Under the pieces are notes generated by a model, which was given only the letters and a program-made list of their open reading frames with translations, did not search any database and was not told where the DNA came from. From Aurantibrevibacter litoralis (GTDB lineage Bacteria > Bacteroidota > Bacteroidia > Flavobacteriales > Flavobacteriaceae), in the NCBI RefSeq assembly GCF_034651555.1, contig NZ_JAYEEQ010000016.1, positions 20,965-84,964 of the forward strand: a stretch of DNA of 64,000 nt, written 5' to 3'. Shown here piece after piece: positions 8,002-17,719 of the stretch; positions within the stretch are counted from its first letter, which is position 1, and every line of letters begins with the position of its first letter. The position numbers and the translations under genes are program-made.

Positions 8002-11000
8002 TTACAAACTAATATCAACTCCTAGCGTAAAAAATCTTGGTGTGGGGATACGACCGTCTCCAATATTTGCAATACTGGTACCCTCGGGATCATACAGGTC
8101 CCAATCTGGAGACCATACCGCTAAATTTCTTGCATTAGCATATATTCTTAAACTTGAAAGCGATAGTTTATCCGTAATCGATTGCGGAAAGCGATACGCT
8201 ACTGTTACATTATTAAGACGAACAAAGGAGCTTCTTCTATATATATTAAAAACAGCACTACCATCACTTGAAAATAATCTAGCATACTCATTGCTGCGGT
8301 TTTCTGGTGTCCAAAAAGGTGTTTGAAGTGAATTGACACGATCTATGAAGCCATTACGATTTTTAGCTTCATTAAAAACTCTTTTCTGACCAAGGGAAGA
8401 ATAGACCTCAAAAGAGAAATCTATATTCTTAAAAAAAGTAAACGTGTTAGCCATAGCCCACCTGTATTGAGGAGCTATATTTCCTTGAAATATTTTGTCT
8501 TCGTCTGTAAAAACACCATCTCCATTTCTATCTATCAACTTAAAATCCCCAGGGAATAAGCCAAATTGGGCCGCTTGGTCTGCTTCTTCTACCTGCCAAA
8601 CACCATCTACCTCAAAATCCCAAATTACATCAGTAGCCTGGCCAATAAACCTTCTATTGGTAATATCATCGAGTTCATTCCCATTTTCATCCAAATCACC
8701 GAAAAGTTTGTTTATTCTGTTCCTATTTAAAGAAAAATTAAAATTAGTACTCCAAGTAAAATTTTCCTTAGTAACATTTCTTGTGGTAACTGCAATTTCC
8801 AAGCCCTTATTTTGAATTTCCCCCAAATTTGTAAATACCTGATCAAAACCTATAACGCTAGGCAATTGGCGGGTTACTATAAGATCGTCCGTAACATTTC
8901 TATAGGCATCTATGGCGCCTTCAATCTTTCCTTGGAAAAGGCTAAAATCTAGTCCTAGGTTAACAGCTCTGGTACGTTCCCATTGGAGATCATTGTTTTC
9001 CTGAGTCCGGTTGTTAAGGGTAGCCACAGGAAAGACGTTGCCATTGCCATCGACGTTGAGATACTTTCCTCCTGAAAGTTCGGATTGCGCCGCATACCGA
9101 CCAAGCCCTCTATCATCGGAGAGGTTTAGAAAAAGATCGGCATTAATAGTGGTTGCCCTGCTTCCGCCGAAACCCCTGTTTCCATTTTCACCGTAAGAGG
9201 CACGTAACTTTAAAAAATTGATTACGGATGAATTAAAAAAATCCTCTTCTGAAATAGACCAAGCACCCGATATGGACGGGAAATACGCCCTCTTATTATT
9301 CGTTCCAAATGCAGAATAGCCATCTCTTCTCAGTGTTGCGGTAACTAAGTATTTAGAATCATAATTATAGCTTAATCTGGACATAAAAGCATCACCAGTA
9401 CTCTCTTCATCATCAGTGAAGGCTGTTTGCACAACACCGGATTGAAGACTGCTAAACCCTAAAGAATCATCTGGCTCAAAAGTATTGGCTCTGGCATCTG
9501 TGATAAACGTTTGGAAATTTTCCGCGTAGAGCAAAAACGTATAATTAAATGTATGTTTTCCAATGGTTTTATCCCATCTTAAGATATTATCTAATTGCCA
9601 TTCTGTTGTTTTTTGATTCCATCTTTGTGAGGAGCCAACATTATTATTTGGGCTAGCTTGTGAAGAATGGTTGAAATACTCGAAAAAATCTAAACGATTG
9701 GTATAGCCTATTTCATATGAAAACCCAAGCGGTAGTTTTACCTTAGCATAGATTCTTGAATTAAAAGTATGTTCGAGGTCTACTCTATCATTGAAAGTAC
9801 GGCGCAGAAATGCATTAGTTGCTCCTGCCCCGGGATCTCCCTGCGGGCTTAGTGAAAGGTTTCCATCGCTGTCAAACTGAGAGCCCCAGGGAGAAGACAA
9901 AAATACCTGACCCCGATCCGCCGGAATAGACCCCTCATCCCTTTTGGCGAACTGCACATTCATACCCACCGTGAGAAAATCGTTAATCTTAGCATCGAGA
10001 TTTAAGCGCGATCGTATGGTTTCAAATTTTTCACCTACCACTATGCCTTCATTTTCTGTTCTACCAACGGACCAATAATAATTAAGACCTTCCTCTCTTC
10101 CTGAAATACTCAAATTTACGTCGTTTCGGAAACCAGTTTGCATAATTTTATCATACCAATTAATACTGTTTCCTGCTAGAAAATTTTCAATTTCAACATC
10201 TTGGAAGCCAATCCTATTTAACCAAGCTCGTGTAGGATCGCCCGCTGAACCATCGTAGGCAAACCATTGTTCTAGGGTTACTCCAGGAGGTAAATTATTA
10301 GGGTTGTCCCATCTTCCAGGAAAATTCGCATTATCTACATTGATACTTTTAAATACATCTGTACGCCAATCTACATAGCCTTCTGCACTATAAGGCTTCT
10401 CTTTATTCGCCTCCGAAGCAATACCTACACTACTGTTAATAGTTATCACTGGTTTTTCGCTTGAGCCTCTTTTAGTAGTTACCAAAATAACCCCATTGGC
10501 TCCCCTAGCACCATAGACAGCAGCGGAACTAGCATCTTTCATCACATCGAGTTTATCAATATCGGCAGGGTTAATATCTGACAAATCTCCATTATAGATG
10601 ATACCATCTACAACAATCAAAGGACTAGAACCCGCATTTAAACTGTTATTTCCCCTAATTTGTATATTACTCACACCTTTGGGATCAGCTGAAAACCCAA
10701 TACTTAAACCAGCCACATTGGCCCGAAGGACATCAGTAACCGAATTCGTCGATTGATGAGATATGGCCGCCGCGTCTACTTGTGCAATTGCTCCTGTTAA
10801 GTCTTTCTTTTTAACCGCCCCATACCCTATTAGAACAACTTCGTCTAATTGAGAAGCACTTGCGATCATAACAGCATTAATCACCGACTGTCCCGAAATA
10901 TTTATTTCTTGCGTTTCATACCCGATAAAGGTAAAAACAAGTGTTGCGTTGGCGTTAGATACTGTTAATGAATAGTTGCCATCAAAATCCGTAGTTGTCC

Positions 11001-11175
11001 CGTTGGTTGTACCCTTTTCAATAATAGTAGTTCCAGGGAGTGGTCCACCAATATCTTCCGTAACTGATCCTGTAACCGTGTAAGGTTGTTGCGCTTTAGC
11101 GGATAAAAACGTAAGCATCGTTGCCATGGCAAATAGCAAAAGCTTACTGCCAAAAGTTAAGCCTGAATTTTTCAT
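8002..11175 (-). CDS. susC: SusC/RagA TonB-dependent outer-membrane transporter
   Basis: 1057 residues with a cleavable signal peptide ending near AKAQ. Next is a carboxypeptidase-regulatory-like beta-sandwich (about 31-115: GSVTEDIGGPLPGTTI, DGNYSLTV, GYETQEI), a TonB-box-like DEVVLIGYG stretch, and the plug domain (LTGAIAQVDA, IQIRGNNSLNAGSSPLIVVDGIIY, GARGANGVILVTTKRG). A long beta-barrel ends in FFTLGVDISL with the terminal aromatic/hydrophobic pattern. It imports glycan fragments bound by SusD, powered by TonB. It is the first gene of the minus-strand operon and is divergent from a LacI-type regulator, which suggests LacI control by a pathway sugar. No N-terminal STN anti-sigma signalling domain is seen. 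Confidence 0.97.
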   Translation of the reverse strand: MKNSGLTFGSKLLLFAMATMLTFLSAKAQQPYTVTGSVTEDIGGPLPGTTIIEKGTTNGTTTDFDGNYSLTVSNANATLVFTFIGYETQEINISGQSVINAVMIASASQLDEVVLIGYGAVKKKDLTGAIAQVDAAAISHQSTNSVTDVLRANVAGLSIGFSADPKGVSNIQIRGNNSLNAGSSPLIVVDGIIYNGDLSDINPADIDKLDVMKDASSAAVYGARGANGVILVTTKRGSSEKPVITINSSVGIASEANKEKPYSAEGYVDWRTDVFKSINVDNANFPGRWDNPNNLPPGVTLEQWFAYDGSAGDPTRAWLNRIGFQDVEIENFLAGNSINWYDKIMQTGFRNDVNLSISGREEGLNYYWSVGRTENEGIVVGEKFETIRSRLNLDAKINDFLTVGMNVQFAKRDEGSIPADRGQVFLSSPWGSQFDSDGNLSLSPQGDPGAGATNAFLRRTFNDRVDLEHTFNSRIYAKVKLPLGFSYEIGYTNRLDFFEYFNHSSQASPNNNVGSSQRWNQKTTEWQLDNILRWDKTIGKHTFNYTFLLYAENFQTFITDARANTFEPDDSLGFSSLQSGVVQTAFTDDEESTGDAFMSRLSYNYDSKYLVTATLRRDGYSAFGTNNKRAYFPSISGAWSISEEDFFNSSVINFLKLRASYGENGNRGFGGSRATTINADLFLNLSDDRGLGRYAAQSELSGGKYLNVDGNGNVFPVATLNNRTQENNDLQWERTRAVNLGLDFSLFQGKIEGAIDAYRNVTDDLIVTRQLPSVIGFDQVFTNLGEIQNKGLEIAVTTRNVTKENFTWSTNFNFSLNRNRINKLFGDLDENGNELDDITNRRFIGQATDVIWDFEVDGVWQVEEADQAAQFGLFPGDFKLIDRNGDGVFTDEDKIFQGNIAPQYRWAMANTFTFFKNIDFSFEVYSSLGQKRVFNEAKNRNGFIDRVNSLQTPFWTPENRSNEYARLFSSDGSAVFNIYRRSSFVRLNNVTVAYRFPQSITDKLSLSSLRIYANARNLAVWSPDWDLYDPEGTSIANIGDGRIPTPRFFTLGVDISL

Positions 11176-11556
11176 AAAGTGGTTTTAAGTTTGATTGTTT
11201 ATAATTTGAAAGTTTCTGAGAAAACTGTCCTATCTAAGAGTTAATTATTTTAAGAAGTATACCTCCTACTTCTGTTAATGTTTGTTTAAAATCATAGGCG
11301 ATTAGGTTGGTTCGTTAAAAATGTATGTTAAATATTTCCTGTATGCTTAGGATTTTCAAATAAATAAAAAAATTAACAATGAAACAACCGATTGCACAAT
11401 TATTTTAAAAATTTAACAATATGATGTATTCAAAAATCGATTTGTTGTATACTAAAAGCTTATGTTTTCTCAATTTGATAAAAATATTGATAAAAATGCT
11501 GGTATTTTAAGATTTTTATGCAATATTTGTGCAACAAAATTTGCAATAAAGATACA
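11176..11556. promoter_or_regulatory. Divergent promoter region of susC and the LacI regulator, with candidate operators
   Basis: A 381-bp AT-rich region without a convincing gene. Two CG-centred pseudo-palindromes of LacI-family type are visible: CAACCGATTG (centre 11389-11390, partial symmetry) and AAATCGATTT within CAAAAATCGATTTGTTG (centre 11438-11439). Their centres are 49 bp apart. A perfect 7-bp inverted repeat AGAAGTA/TACTTCT at 11253-11273 lies about 80-100 bp upstream of susC, where it could form a hairpin in the susC leader. An in-frame ATG at 11518 would extend the regulator by 13 residues, but the ATG at 11557 fits the family better. Confidence 0.5.
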
Positions 11557-12576
11557 ATGTCAGAGAAAAAAGTAACCATATATGATCTAGCGCATAAGCT
11601 AAACGTTTCGGCCGGAACAGTTAGCCGAAGTCTTAACAATCACAGATCCATTAGTCAGAAAACCAAGGATCGGGTATTAGAAATGGCTCGTGAATGTGGC
11701 TATAAAGCCAATAAGTTTGCCGCAAATCTCCGCAACCAAAAGACCTACACTATTGGCATTATTGTACCTAGGTTAAATTCCAATTTCATGTCTACCATAT
11801 TAGCCGGCATAGAAAAAACAGTGAATGAATCAGGTTATAATTTAATTATTAGTCAATCCCTAGAGTCCATGGAAAAGGAAAAGCTAAATGCTAAAACCTT
11901 ATTTGACAGTAATGTGGATGCCTTATTGGTTTCCTTGGCGTATGACACTGTTAATTTTGATCATTTCATTCCATATTTACAACATAAAGTTCCAATTATA
12001 TTTTTGGACAGAGTTCATAATTTAGCAGATTGTTCCACGATCATTATTGACAACCAATTGGCTGGATTTGAAGCTACGGAACACTTAATTCTTCAGGGTT
12101 GTACTAAGTTGATGTACATAGGAGGTAATCTAAAGCGAAATGTGTATGCAGATCGTTATTTGGGTTTTAAAAGGGCTTTGGAAAAGTATGGTATAGTACA
12201 ACAGCATCAGGATATTATAGAAACAGATCTTAATCCCGAACGAAGCAAAGAAGTTATCTCGCAAATCTTATCTTTAGGGGTTCCTATTAATGGGTTATTT
12301 GTAGCCAATGATGCATTTGCGGCGGGCTGTATGAAGGCATTAAAAAAAGAGAAGTATACCATACCTAAAGATATTAAAGTAATCGGATTTAATAATGACC
12401 CAATATCCAAATTGGTAACCCCATCATTAAGCACTGTAAATTATCCTGGGTTCGATATGGGGATATTGGCCGGACAAAGCGTTATTAGCCAATTAAACGG
12501 CAGCATTGATTTTCAGCCGGCAAATTCTATTGTTTTACGCCATAAATTGATCATAAGAGAATCCTCTAGCTATTAA
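11557..12576 (+). CDS. LacI-family transcriptional regulator
   Basis: 339 residues from the ATG at 11557, which gives the usual MSEKKVTIYDLAHKLNVS start. The N-terminal helix-turn-helix reads IYDLAHKLNVSAGTVSRSLN with the hinge-helix region DRVLEMARECGYKANKFAANLR. A periplasmic-binding-protein-like sensor domain follows (YTIGIIVPRLNSNFMSTILAGIE, DALLVSLA, PIIFLDRV, GLFVANDAFAAGCMKALK, IKVIGFNNDP). It lies divergent from susC and just ahead of the ThuA gene (12-bp gap), so it probably controls both arms. The ligand is unknown; a uronate or a pathway intermediate is the natural guess. Confidence 0.95.
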   Translation: MSEKKVTIYDLAHKLNVSAGTVSRSLNNHRSISQKTKDRVLEMARECGYKANKFAANLRNQKTYTIGIIVPRLNSNFMSTILAGIEKTVNESGYNLIISQSLESMEKEKLNAKTLFDSNVDALLVSLAYDTVNFDHFIPYLQHKVPIIFLDRVHNLADCSTIIIDNQLAGFEATEHLILQGCTKLMYIGGNLKRNVYADRYLGFKRALEKYGIVQQHQDIIETDLNPERSKEVISQILSLGVPINGLFVANDAFAAGCMKALKKEKYTIPKDIKVIGFNNDPISKLVTPSLSTVNYPGFDMGILAGQSVISQLNGSIDFQPANSIVLRHKLIIRESSSY

Positions 12577-12588
12577 AAACCGAAAATT

Positions 12589-13524
12589 ATGAAAAAATTA
12601 GTTCCAATTTTGTGCAGTACTATCTGTTTGTGTTTTTTCCTGAATACCCTAAGCGGACAGGGATTAGAAGCTTTCAAAGTTTCAAAAGAGTGGGTAACGC
12701 AAATTGAACAACTTGCGCCCATAACCCCAGCAAAGGATGTTGCAACCAAAAAAAAATTCCTTATTTTTTCACTCCATACGGGATTTGAGCATTGGGCCAT
12801 TCCACATACCGAAAAGGTAATGTCGCTTCTGGTAGATAAATCTGGGATGTACACTATTGATGTTTCCTATAATATTGCATCTTTTACAGCGGAAAATTTA
12901 GAAAAATATGATGCGGTTATCCTAAATAATAATTGCTCTATTGGTGATAAAAGAGATCTTTTTTGGGATGTAATAAAAAATGACAACACCTTGTCGGAGC
13001 GTGAAAAATTGGATAAGGCGGCGCAACTCGAATCCAACCTCCTAAATTATGTTGCTGAAGGACATGGGCTAATGGTTTTGCACGGTGCTATAGTGATGCA
13101 GAATAAGTCCGAAAAATTTGGTGAAATGGTGGGTGGAAGTTTTGATTATCATCCTAAACAACAAAAAATTCAAGTGAATATCGTGGATCCCGAGCATCCA
13201 CTAACCAAAGCCTTTCAAGGTGAAGGTTTTGAACATATAGATGAACCTTATTTTTTCAATAATGCGTATTTTGATTATAATTTTAGACCATTGCTTTCTA
13301 TGGAAACAAAATCCTTAAGTGGTCTTAAAGAAGGCGTAGCAGTTAAAGACCCAATAAAGTATATTTCCTGGATAAAAAAATATGGCAACGGTCGTGTATT
13401 TTATTGTTCCCCATCCCATAATGCCCAGAGTTATGAAAATGAAAAATTATTAGGTTTTTTATTTAACGGGATGCAATATGTTGCGGGTGACCTACTATGT
13501 GACGACAGTCCCATGGAAAAATGA
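12589..13524 (+). CDS. Exported ThuA-like protein
   Basis: 311 residues. An N-terminal hydrophobic signal ends near LSGQG, so it is exported. The ThuA/trehalose-utilisation fold (a class I glutamine-amidotransferase-like sandwich) is recognisable by KFLIFSLHTGFEHWAIPHTEKV, YDAVILNNNC, EGHGLMVLHGAI, MVGGSFDYHP and the C-terminal GNGRVFYCSPSHN block. The biochemical role of ThuA proteins is poorly established; they recur beside Gfo/Idh and DUF1080 genes in sugar loci. It starts 12 bp after the LacI stop and is followed by two lipoprotein genes with short gaps, consistent with one transcript. Confidence 0.85.
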   Translation: MKKLVPILCSTICLCFFLNTLSGQGLEAFKVSKEWVTQIEQLAPITPAKDVATKKKFLIFSLHTGFEHWAIPHTEKVMSLLVDKSGMYTIDVSYNIASFTAENLEKYDAVILNNNCSIGDKRDLFWDVIKNDNTLSEREKLDKAAQLESNLLNYVAEGHGLMVLHGAIVMQNKSEKFGEMVGGSFDYHPKQQKIQVNIVDPEHPLTKAFQGEGFEHIDEPYFFNNAYFDYNFRPLLSMETKSLSGLKEGVAVKDPIKYISWIKKYGNGRVFYCSPSHNAQSYENEKLLGFLFNGMQYVAGDLLCDDSPMEK

Positions 13525-13585
13525 GATCGTACCAGTTACACATTTTACTTAAAATGAATAAACAGATCCTTAAATATTAAAAGTT

Positions 13586-14434
13586 ATGCTTTTCAGGAAT
13601 CGTTGCCACAGAGTACGCAAAAGGCTTTTACTAATTTCTTTATGCTTAATTTTATTAGAATCCTGCAATCCTAAAAACAAAAATAAGGAAGAGCTTACCA
13701 GCAATACGGAAAATAAAACTGTACAAGGTGACGCAAGAAAAATGGGGCAAATAGTATTAGATAAATGCATTGCTGCACACGGTAACTTTGACACATGGAA
13801 TAGGTTTAAGGGTTTGGAGTATATATTAAACGATAATGGCAAAGAAGTCTATCAAATCACGAACTTAAAGAATAGGAAAACGTATATAAAATCTAAGGAT
13901 TACGAAGTAGGATTTGACGGGAATGTAGCTTGGGCTAAACCCGATGCGACAAAAGTTTCCGGACAGTCAGCCGCTTTTTATTATAATCTTGATTTTTATT
14001 TCATTGGAATTCCATACTTACTAAAAGACCCGGGTGTTCATGTAGACTATAAAGGTTCAGTCCTTATAGGTGATAGAACTTATGAATCCTTAAAAATAAC
14101 ATTTGGAGCAGATGTGGGCTTCACTCCAAATGATGTCTATTTTGCCTATTTGGATTCAAATTCGTATCAATTACAAATCCTGACCTACTCTATTTCTTAT
14201 TTTTCAGGCAATTCATCAACAGTAAACACCGCAAAAGTGTACTCGGATTGGATTAACGTTCAAGGAATTCGTATGCCCGGAAAAATGGAAAATTTTGTGT
14301 GGGAAAATGGAAAACTTGGCGCTAGTAAAAATCATATTAGGTATTTAAAAGACATCAAATTTTTAGAGGAAATAAAGGATCCGTCCATTTTTGATGTTGC
14401 AGAGGGTGCTATTATTGAAAAAATTTCAAAGTAG
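13586..14434 (+). CDS. Lipoprotein of unknown function (resembles DUF6503 type)
   Basis: 282 residues. A basic N-region and hydrophobic stretch end in LESC (Cys27), giving a lipoprotein. The mature part begins with a charged linker followed by ARKMGQIVLDKCIAAHGNFDTWNRFKGLEY. That 'AHG..W...K' opening with a beta-rich remainder resembles the DUF6503 family of Bacteroidota, which may adopt a LolA-like lipid- or ligand-binding fold; this is from memory and not certain. It lies between the ThuA and DUF1080 genes (61-bp and 85-bp gaps), so a part in the same pathway is likely. No catalytic motif is recognised. Confidence 0.65.
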   Translation: MLFRNRCHRVRKRLLLISLCLILLESCNPKNKNKEELTSNTENKTVQGDARKMGQIVLDKCIAAHGNFDTWNRFKGLEYILNDNGKEVYQITNLKNRKTYIKSKDYEVGFDGNVAWAKPDATKVSGQSAAFYYNLDFYFIGIPYLLKDPGVHVDYKGSVLIGDRTYESLKITFGADVGFTPNDVYFAYLDSNSYQLQILTYSISYFSGNSSTVNTAKVYSDWINVQGIRMPGKMENFVWENGKLGASKNHIRYLKDIKFLEEIKDPSIFDVAEGAIIEKISK

Positions 14435-14519
14435 AATATCAATTTCAAAAAATTGCAATTGGTTTGAGACGTCTAAAAGAGCACATCAAAAAACAAGGGT
14501 AAAAATTTAAAAAAATATA

Positions 14520-15095
14520 ATGAACAGTATACTTAAATTTGTTTTCCTCATCGTAGCATTAATTCTATTTTATGCCTGTTCCAATTCTAAATCGTTGTTT
14601 GAAGAAGACCAATCGGAATGGTTTATTTCTGGCGAGGCCACATGGGGCTTAGAAAATGGAGAACTTGTGGGCAGCATCACAAATGGTACAGGTTTCATTA
14701 TGACGAATACCCAATTTGAGGATTTCGTTTTATCTATGGATTTTAAACCAGACAGCAGTATCAATTCCGGTGTTTTTATTCGATGTCAACATAAAGAAAT
14801 ATCCTCGTCAACATGTTATGAGATTAATATTTGGGATTTAAATCCCAATCAAGACTATCGAACAGGTGGTGTCGTTTCAATAGCCAAACCTTTAAATTAT
14901 GTAGAAACAATTAATACTTGGAACACTTTTAGAATTAAAATGGTAAAGCAACATTTACAAGTTTGGATAAATGATGTTTTAACCACTGATATACACGATA
15001 AGGCCTTGAGAAGGGGGTACATTGGTTTACAAGCCCAAGATGATGGTTTTATTAAATTTAGAAAAATTAGAATTAAAGAATACAGAGAATTTTGA
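14520..15095 (+). CDS. DUF1080 lipoprotein, probable 3-keto-glycoside hydrolase
   Basis: 191 residues with the lipobox Cys at residue 20 (FYAC). The single concanavalin-like DUF1080 domain is clear: WGLENGELVGS, FEDFVLSMDFKPDSSINSGVFIRCQ, CYEINIWD, TGGVVSIAKP, NTFRIKMVKQHLQVWINDVLTTD and GYIGLQAQDDGFIKFRKIRIKE. Members of this family cleave disaccharides or glycosides after one hydroxyl has been oxidised to a 3-keto group, by elimination/hydration rather than by classical hydrolysis. With two Gfo/Idh genes across the promoter, this supports an oxidation-cleavage-reduction cycle. The individual substrate is not readable. Confidence 0.85.
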   Translation: MNSILKFVFLIVALILFYACSNSKSLFEEDQSEWFISGEATWGLENGELVGSITNGTGFIMTNTQFEDFVLSMDFKPDSSINSGVFIRCQHKEISSSTCYEINIWDLNPNQDYRTGGVVSIAKPLNYVETINTWNTFRIKMVKQHLQVWINDVLTTDIHDKALRRGYIGLQAQDDGFIKFRKIRIKEYREF

Positions 15096-15263
15096 ACTAT
15101 TTTGTTATATGAGCGCTACAAAAAAATAGTTCAAAAAATACCTGCAAAATGCTTCCCTATATATTGCGTATTATAAATTCTCGTTTTAATGTAAATGACC
15201 ATTTTACCTAGGTTGCGTACTTTAGAATAATGAAAATATACATCAAAAAAAATCCTTTTAGCT

Positions 15264-17513
15264 ATGAGAGTCTTATTTTACTTTTTACTTTGTTTCACCT
15301 TTCTTGGTTGCCGTAAAACCTACAAAGAGCCCCTTATATCCCTCGATCAATACCGGATTGAAAAAGGTTTTACACTTGATATTATAGCTTCAGAACCTTT
15401 GTTAGATGCGCCGGTGGCTATAGATTTTGACGAGGAAGGTAGAATTTGGGTTGTTGAATTGACAGGGTATATGACGGATTTACAAGGTTCGGGAGAAGAT
15501 ACACCTACTGGGAGCATCAAAATATTGGAGGATTTAGACAACGACGGAACAATGGATCATGCAAAAGTTTTTCTAGATAGTTTGTTAATGCCAAGAGCAC
15601 TTGCACTTGTTTATGGGGGGTTGTTATATGCAGAGCCACCCAATCTTTGGTTTGTAGAAATTAAAGACGATAAACCAATAAATCCTGTTTTAGTTGATTC
15701 TATATATGCAGCTCCGGGTAATCCTGAGCATCAACCCAATGGCCTACTTTTAAATATCGACAATTGGATTTACAATGCGAAATCACATTTTCGATACCGC
15801 CGAATACAGGGCCAATGGCAAAAAGAACCTACAAGTTTTAGAGGACAATGGGGAATAACACATGATGATTTTGGTAGACTTTATTATAATGATAATTCAA
15901 GACAACTTTTAGGGGATTATGTGTTACCAAATAGAGTAATACGCAACAAATTTCATGTGCCAAAAAATGGTATTAACCACATACTAACTGACGACCAGCG
16001 TGTTTATCCGGCGCATGCTACTGCCGTTAATAGAGGCTATGCAAATGGAGTATTAAATCAAGATAGCCTACTTATTCATACAACTGCAGCATGTGGCCCT
16101 TTAATTTATCGCGGAGGCTTGTTTGGATCGCAGTATGATCAAAACGCTTTTGTATGTATCCCCGAAGGGAATCTAATTAAGAGGAATCTGCTTACATTTT
16201 ATGGAGATCATGTAGTAGCCAAACAGGCTTGGGAGCAAAAAGAATTTTTAACTTCATTGGATGAGGGCTTTCGTCCTGTTAATCTTTCAAATGGCCCTGA
16301 TGGCGCCATGTATATTGTTGATATGCATAGGGGATTAATTGCGCATCACGCTTATATGAGTCCCTATTTAAAGAAAAAATATAAGGATATGCAATTGGAT
16401 ACCCTAGTTAATTATGGTCGAATTTTAAAAGTGTCTCCTTCAAACAATACAAAAAAAGATTGGCCAAACTTGAAGCAAATACCTGCCAATCACTTGGTAC
16501 ACTTATTAAAGGATCGTAATGGTTGGATTAGAGACCATGCACAGCATCAACTAATTTTACAAGATGTTCAGGCAGCCATTCCGGAATTAAATAGTATTGT
16601 TTCTAATGGGACGAATCCATTGGCTCAAATTCACGCTTTGTACACTTTGGAGGGGCTCAATGGCCTGTCTTTGGAAACGCTTCTCACCGCTGCTCAAAAT
16701 AGCAGTCCCGACGTTACAGCCCATGCTTTAGTTTTATTAGAAAGCTTTGTAAACAAGATAAATGAAACCAAAGTGCTACGGTTATTCCAAAATTTACTAG
16801 CAAAAGAGGAGTTGACAATCGACCTTTATCTAAGCGCAACGATAGGTGTTTGGATACCGACCAACGAAAAGGAATTTCTTCCTATATTACTTCAATTAAC
16901 CCGTCGTTACAGCAATCATCCCCTTTTTCAAGATGCCTTATTGAGTGGTATCTCGGATCTCTCTGATGCGCTTTTGCATGATCTTTTGGTAGATCATGAT
17001 GCTCTTGGCGTTAATTTTCAAAATGAATTACGAACTATTTTAGAAAACAGGAGTCATAATACTCGCAATCCTATATTTACAGAAAAAAGTATTAACCAAG
17101 ATAATAGAACAAATGGAGCGTTATTATATCAACAGATTTGTGCTTCCTGTCATGGTTTCGATGGAGAAGGAATTGATGGAATGGCACCTCCTTTAATGAA
17201 ATCGGAATATTTGTCTGATCATGAAGAAAGATTGGGACTTATTATTCTTCACGGTTTAAAAGGACCCATCCATGTAAAAGGTAAACTTTATAACTTAAAT
17301 CACGTCATGCCCGGTTTAAATAATAATGAACATTTGACAGATAAAGATATTTCAGACATCATAGCTTATATCACGAATGCCTTCTCTGATACACCAAAAA
17401 TGCTAACACCAGAAACTATTAAAAGACTGCGAAACGTAAAACCTGCATCAGCAGAGGAATATACCATTGAAGAATTGGAAAAATCTCTAAAAAGTTTAAA
17501 CTCCGCAGAGTAA
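15264..17513 (+). CDS. Propeller dehydrogenase-like lipoprotein with C-terminal cytochrome c (PVC-type heme-binding)
   Basis: 749 residues; signal peptide with lipobox Cys at residue 16 (FLGC). The first 400 residues match the membrane-bound dehydrogenase N-terminal family: GFTLDIIASEPLLDAPVAIDFDEEGRIWVVE, then beta-propeller blades including NGPDGAMYIVDMHRG. A helical HEAT-like middle follows, then a cytochrome c domain with one heme site Cys626-x-x-Cys629-His630 (ICASCHG) and a likely Met ligand in HVMPGL. By family it should pass electrons from an oxidised sugar to the respiratory chain; no substrate is proven for relatives. A 168-bp gap upstream may hold its own promoter. It is the last plus-strand gene before the convergent kduD. 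Confidence 0.88.
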   Translation: MRVLFYFLLCFTFLGCRKTYKEPLISLDQYRIEKGFTLDIIASEPLLDAPVAIDFDEEGRIWVVELTGYMTDLQGSGEDTPTGSIKILEDLDNDGTMDHAKVFLDSLLMPRALALVYGGLLYAEPPNLWFVEIKDDKPINPVLVDSIYAAPGNPEHQPNGLLLNIDNWIYNAKSHFRYRRIQGQWQKEPTSFRGQWGITHDDFGRLYYNDNSRQLLGDYVLPNRVIRNKFHVPKNGINHILTDDQRVYPAHATAVNRGYANGVLNQDSLLIHTTAACGPLIYRGGLFGSQYDQNAFVCIPEGNLIKRNLLTFYGDHVVAKQAWEQKEFLTSLDEGFRPVNLSNGPDGAMYIVDMHRGLIAHHAYMSPYLKKKYKDMQLDTLVNYGRILKVSPSNNTKKDWPNLKQIPANHLVHLLKDRNGWIRDHAQHQLILQDVQAAIPELNSIVSNGTNPLAQIHALYTLEGLNGLSLETLLTAAQNSSPDVTAHALVLLESFVNKINETKVLRLFQNLLAKEELTIDLYLSATIGVWIPTNEKEFLPILLQLTRRYSNHPLFQDALLSGISDLSDALLHDLLVDHDALGVNFQNELRTILENRSHNTRNPIFTEKSINQDNRTNGALLYQQICASCHGFDGEGIDGMAPPLMKSEYLSDHEERLGLIILHGLKGPIHVKGKLYNLNHVMPGLNNNEHLTDKDISDIIAYITNAFSDTPKMLTPETIKRLRNVKPASAEEYTIEELEKSLKSLNSAE

Positions 17514-17719
17514 TTTTATTTTGTTTAAAAGTAAAATGCATTCCAATAGCACATCAATTCTATACACCTATTGCCAATTTTTAAGGTACCGTCTTTTTAC
17601 GTACTCTAGCCATTTATTGCTGCGCTTGCAGTACATACTATGCTCTCTGACATGCAGTATTTCTATTCACAGGATCATTAGGTTTGGTAAACCCATATTA
17701 ATACGTATTTTTTTTACTT

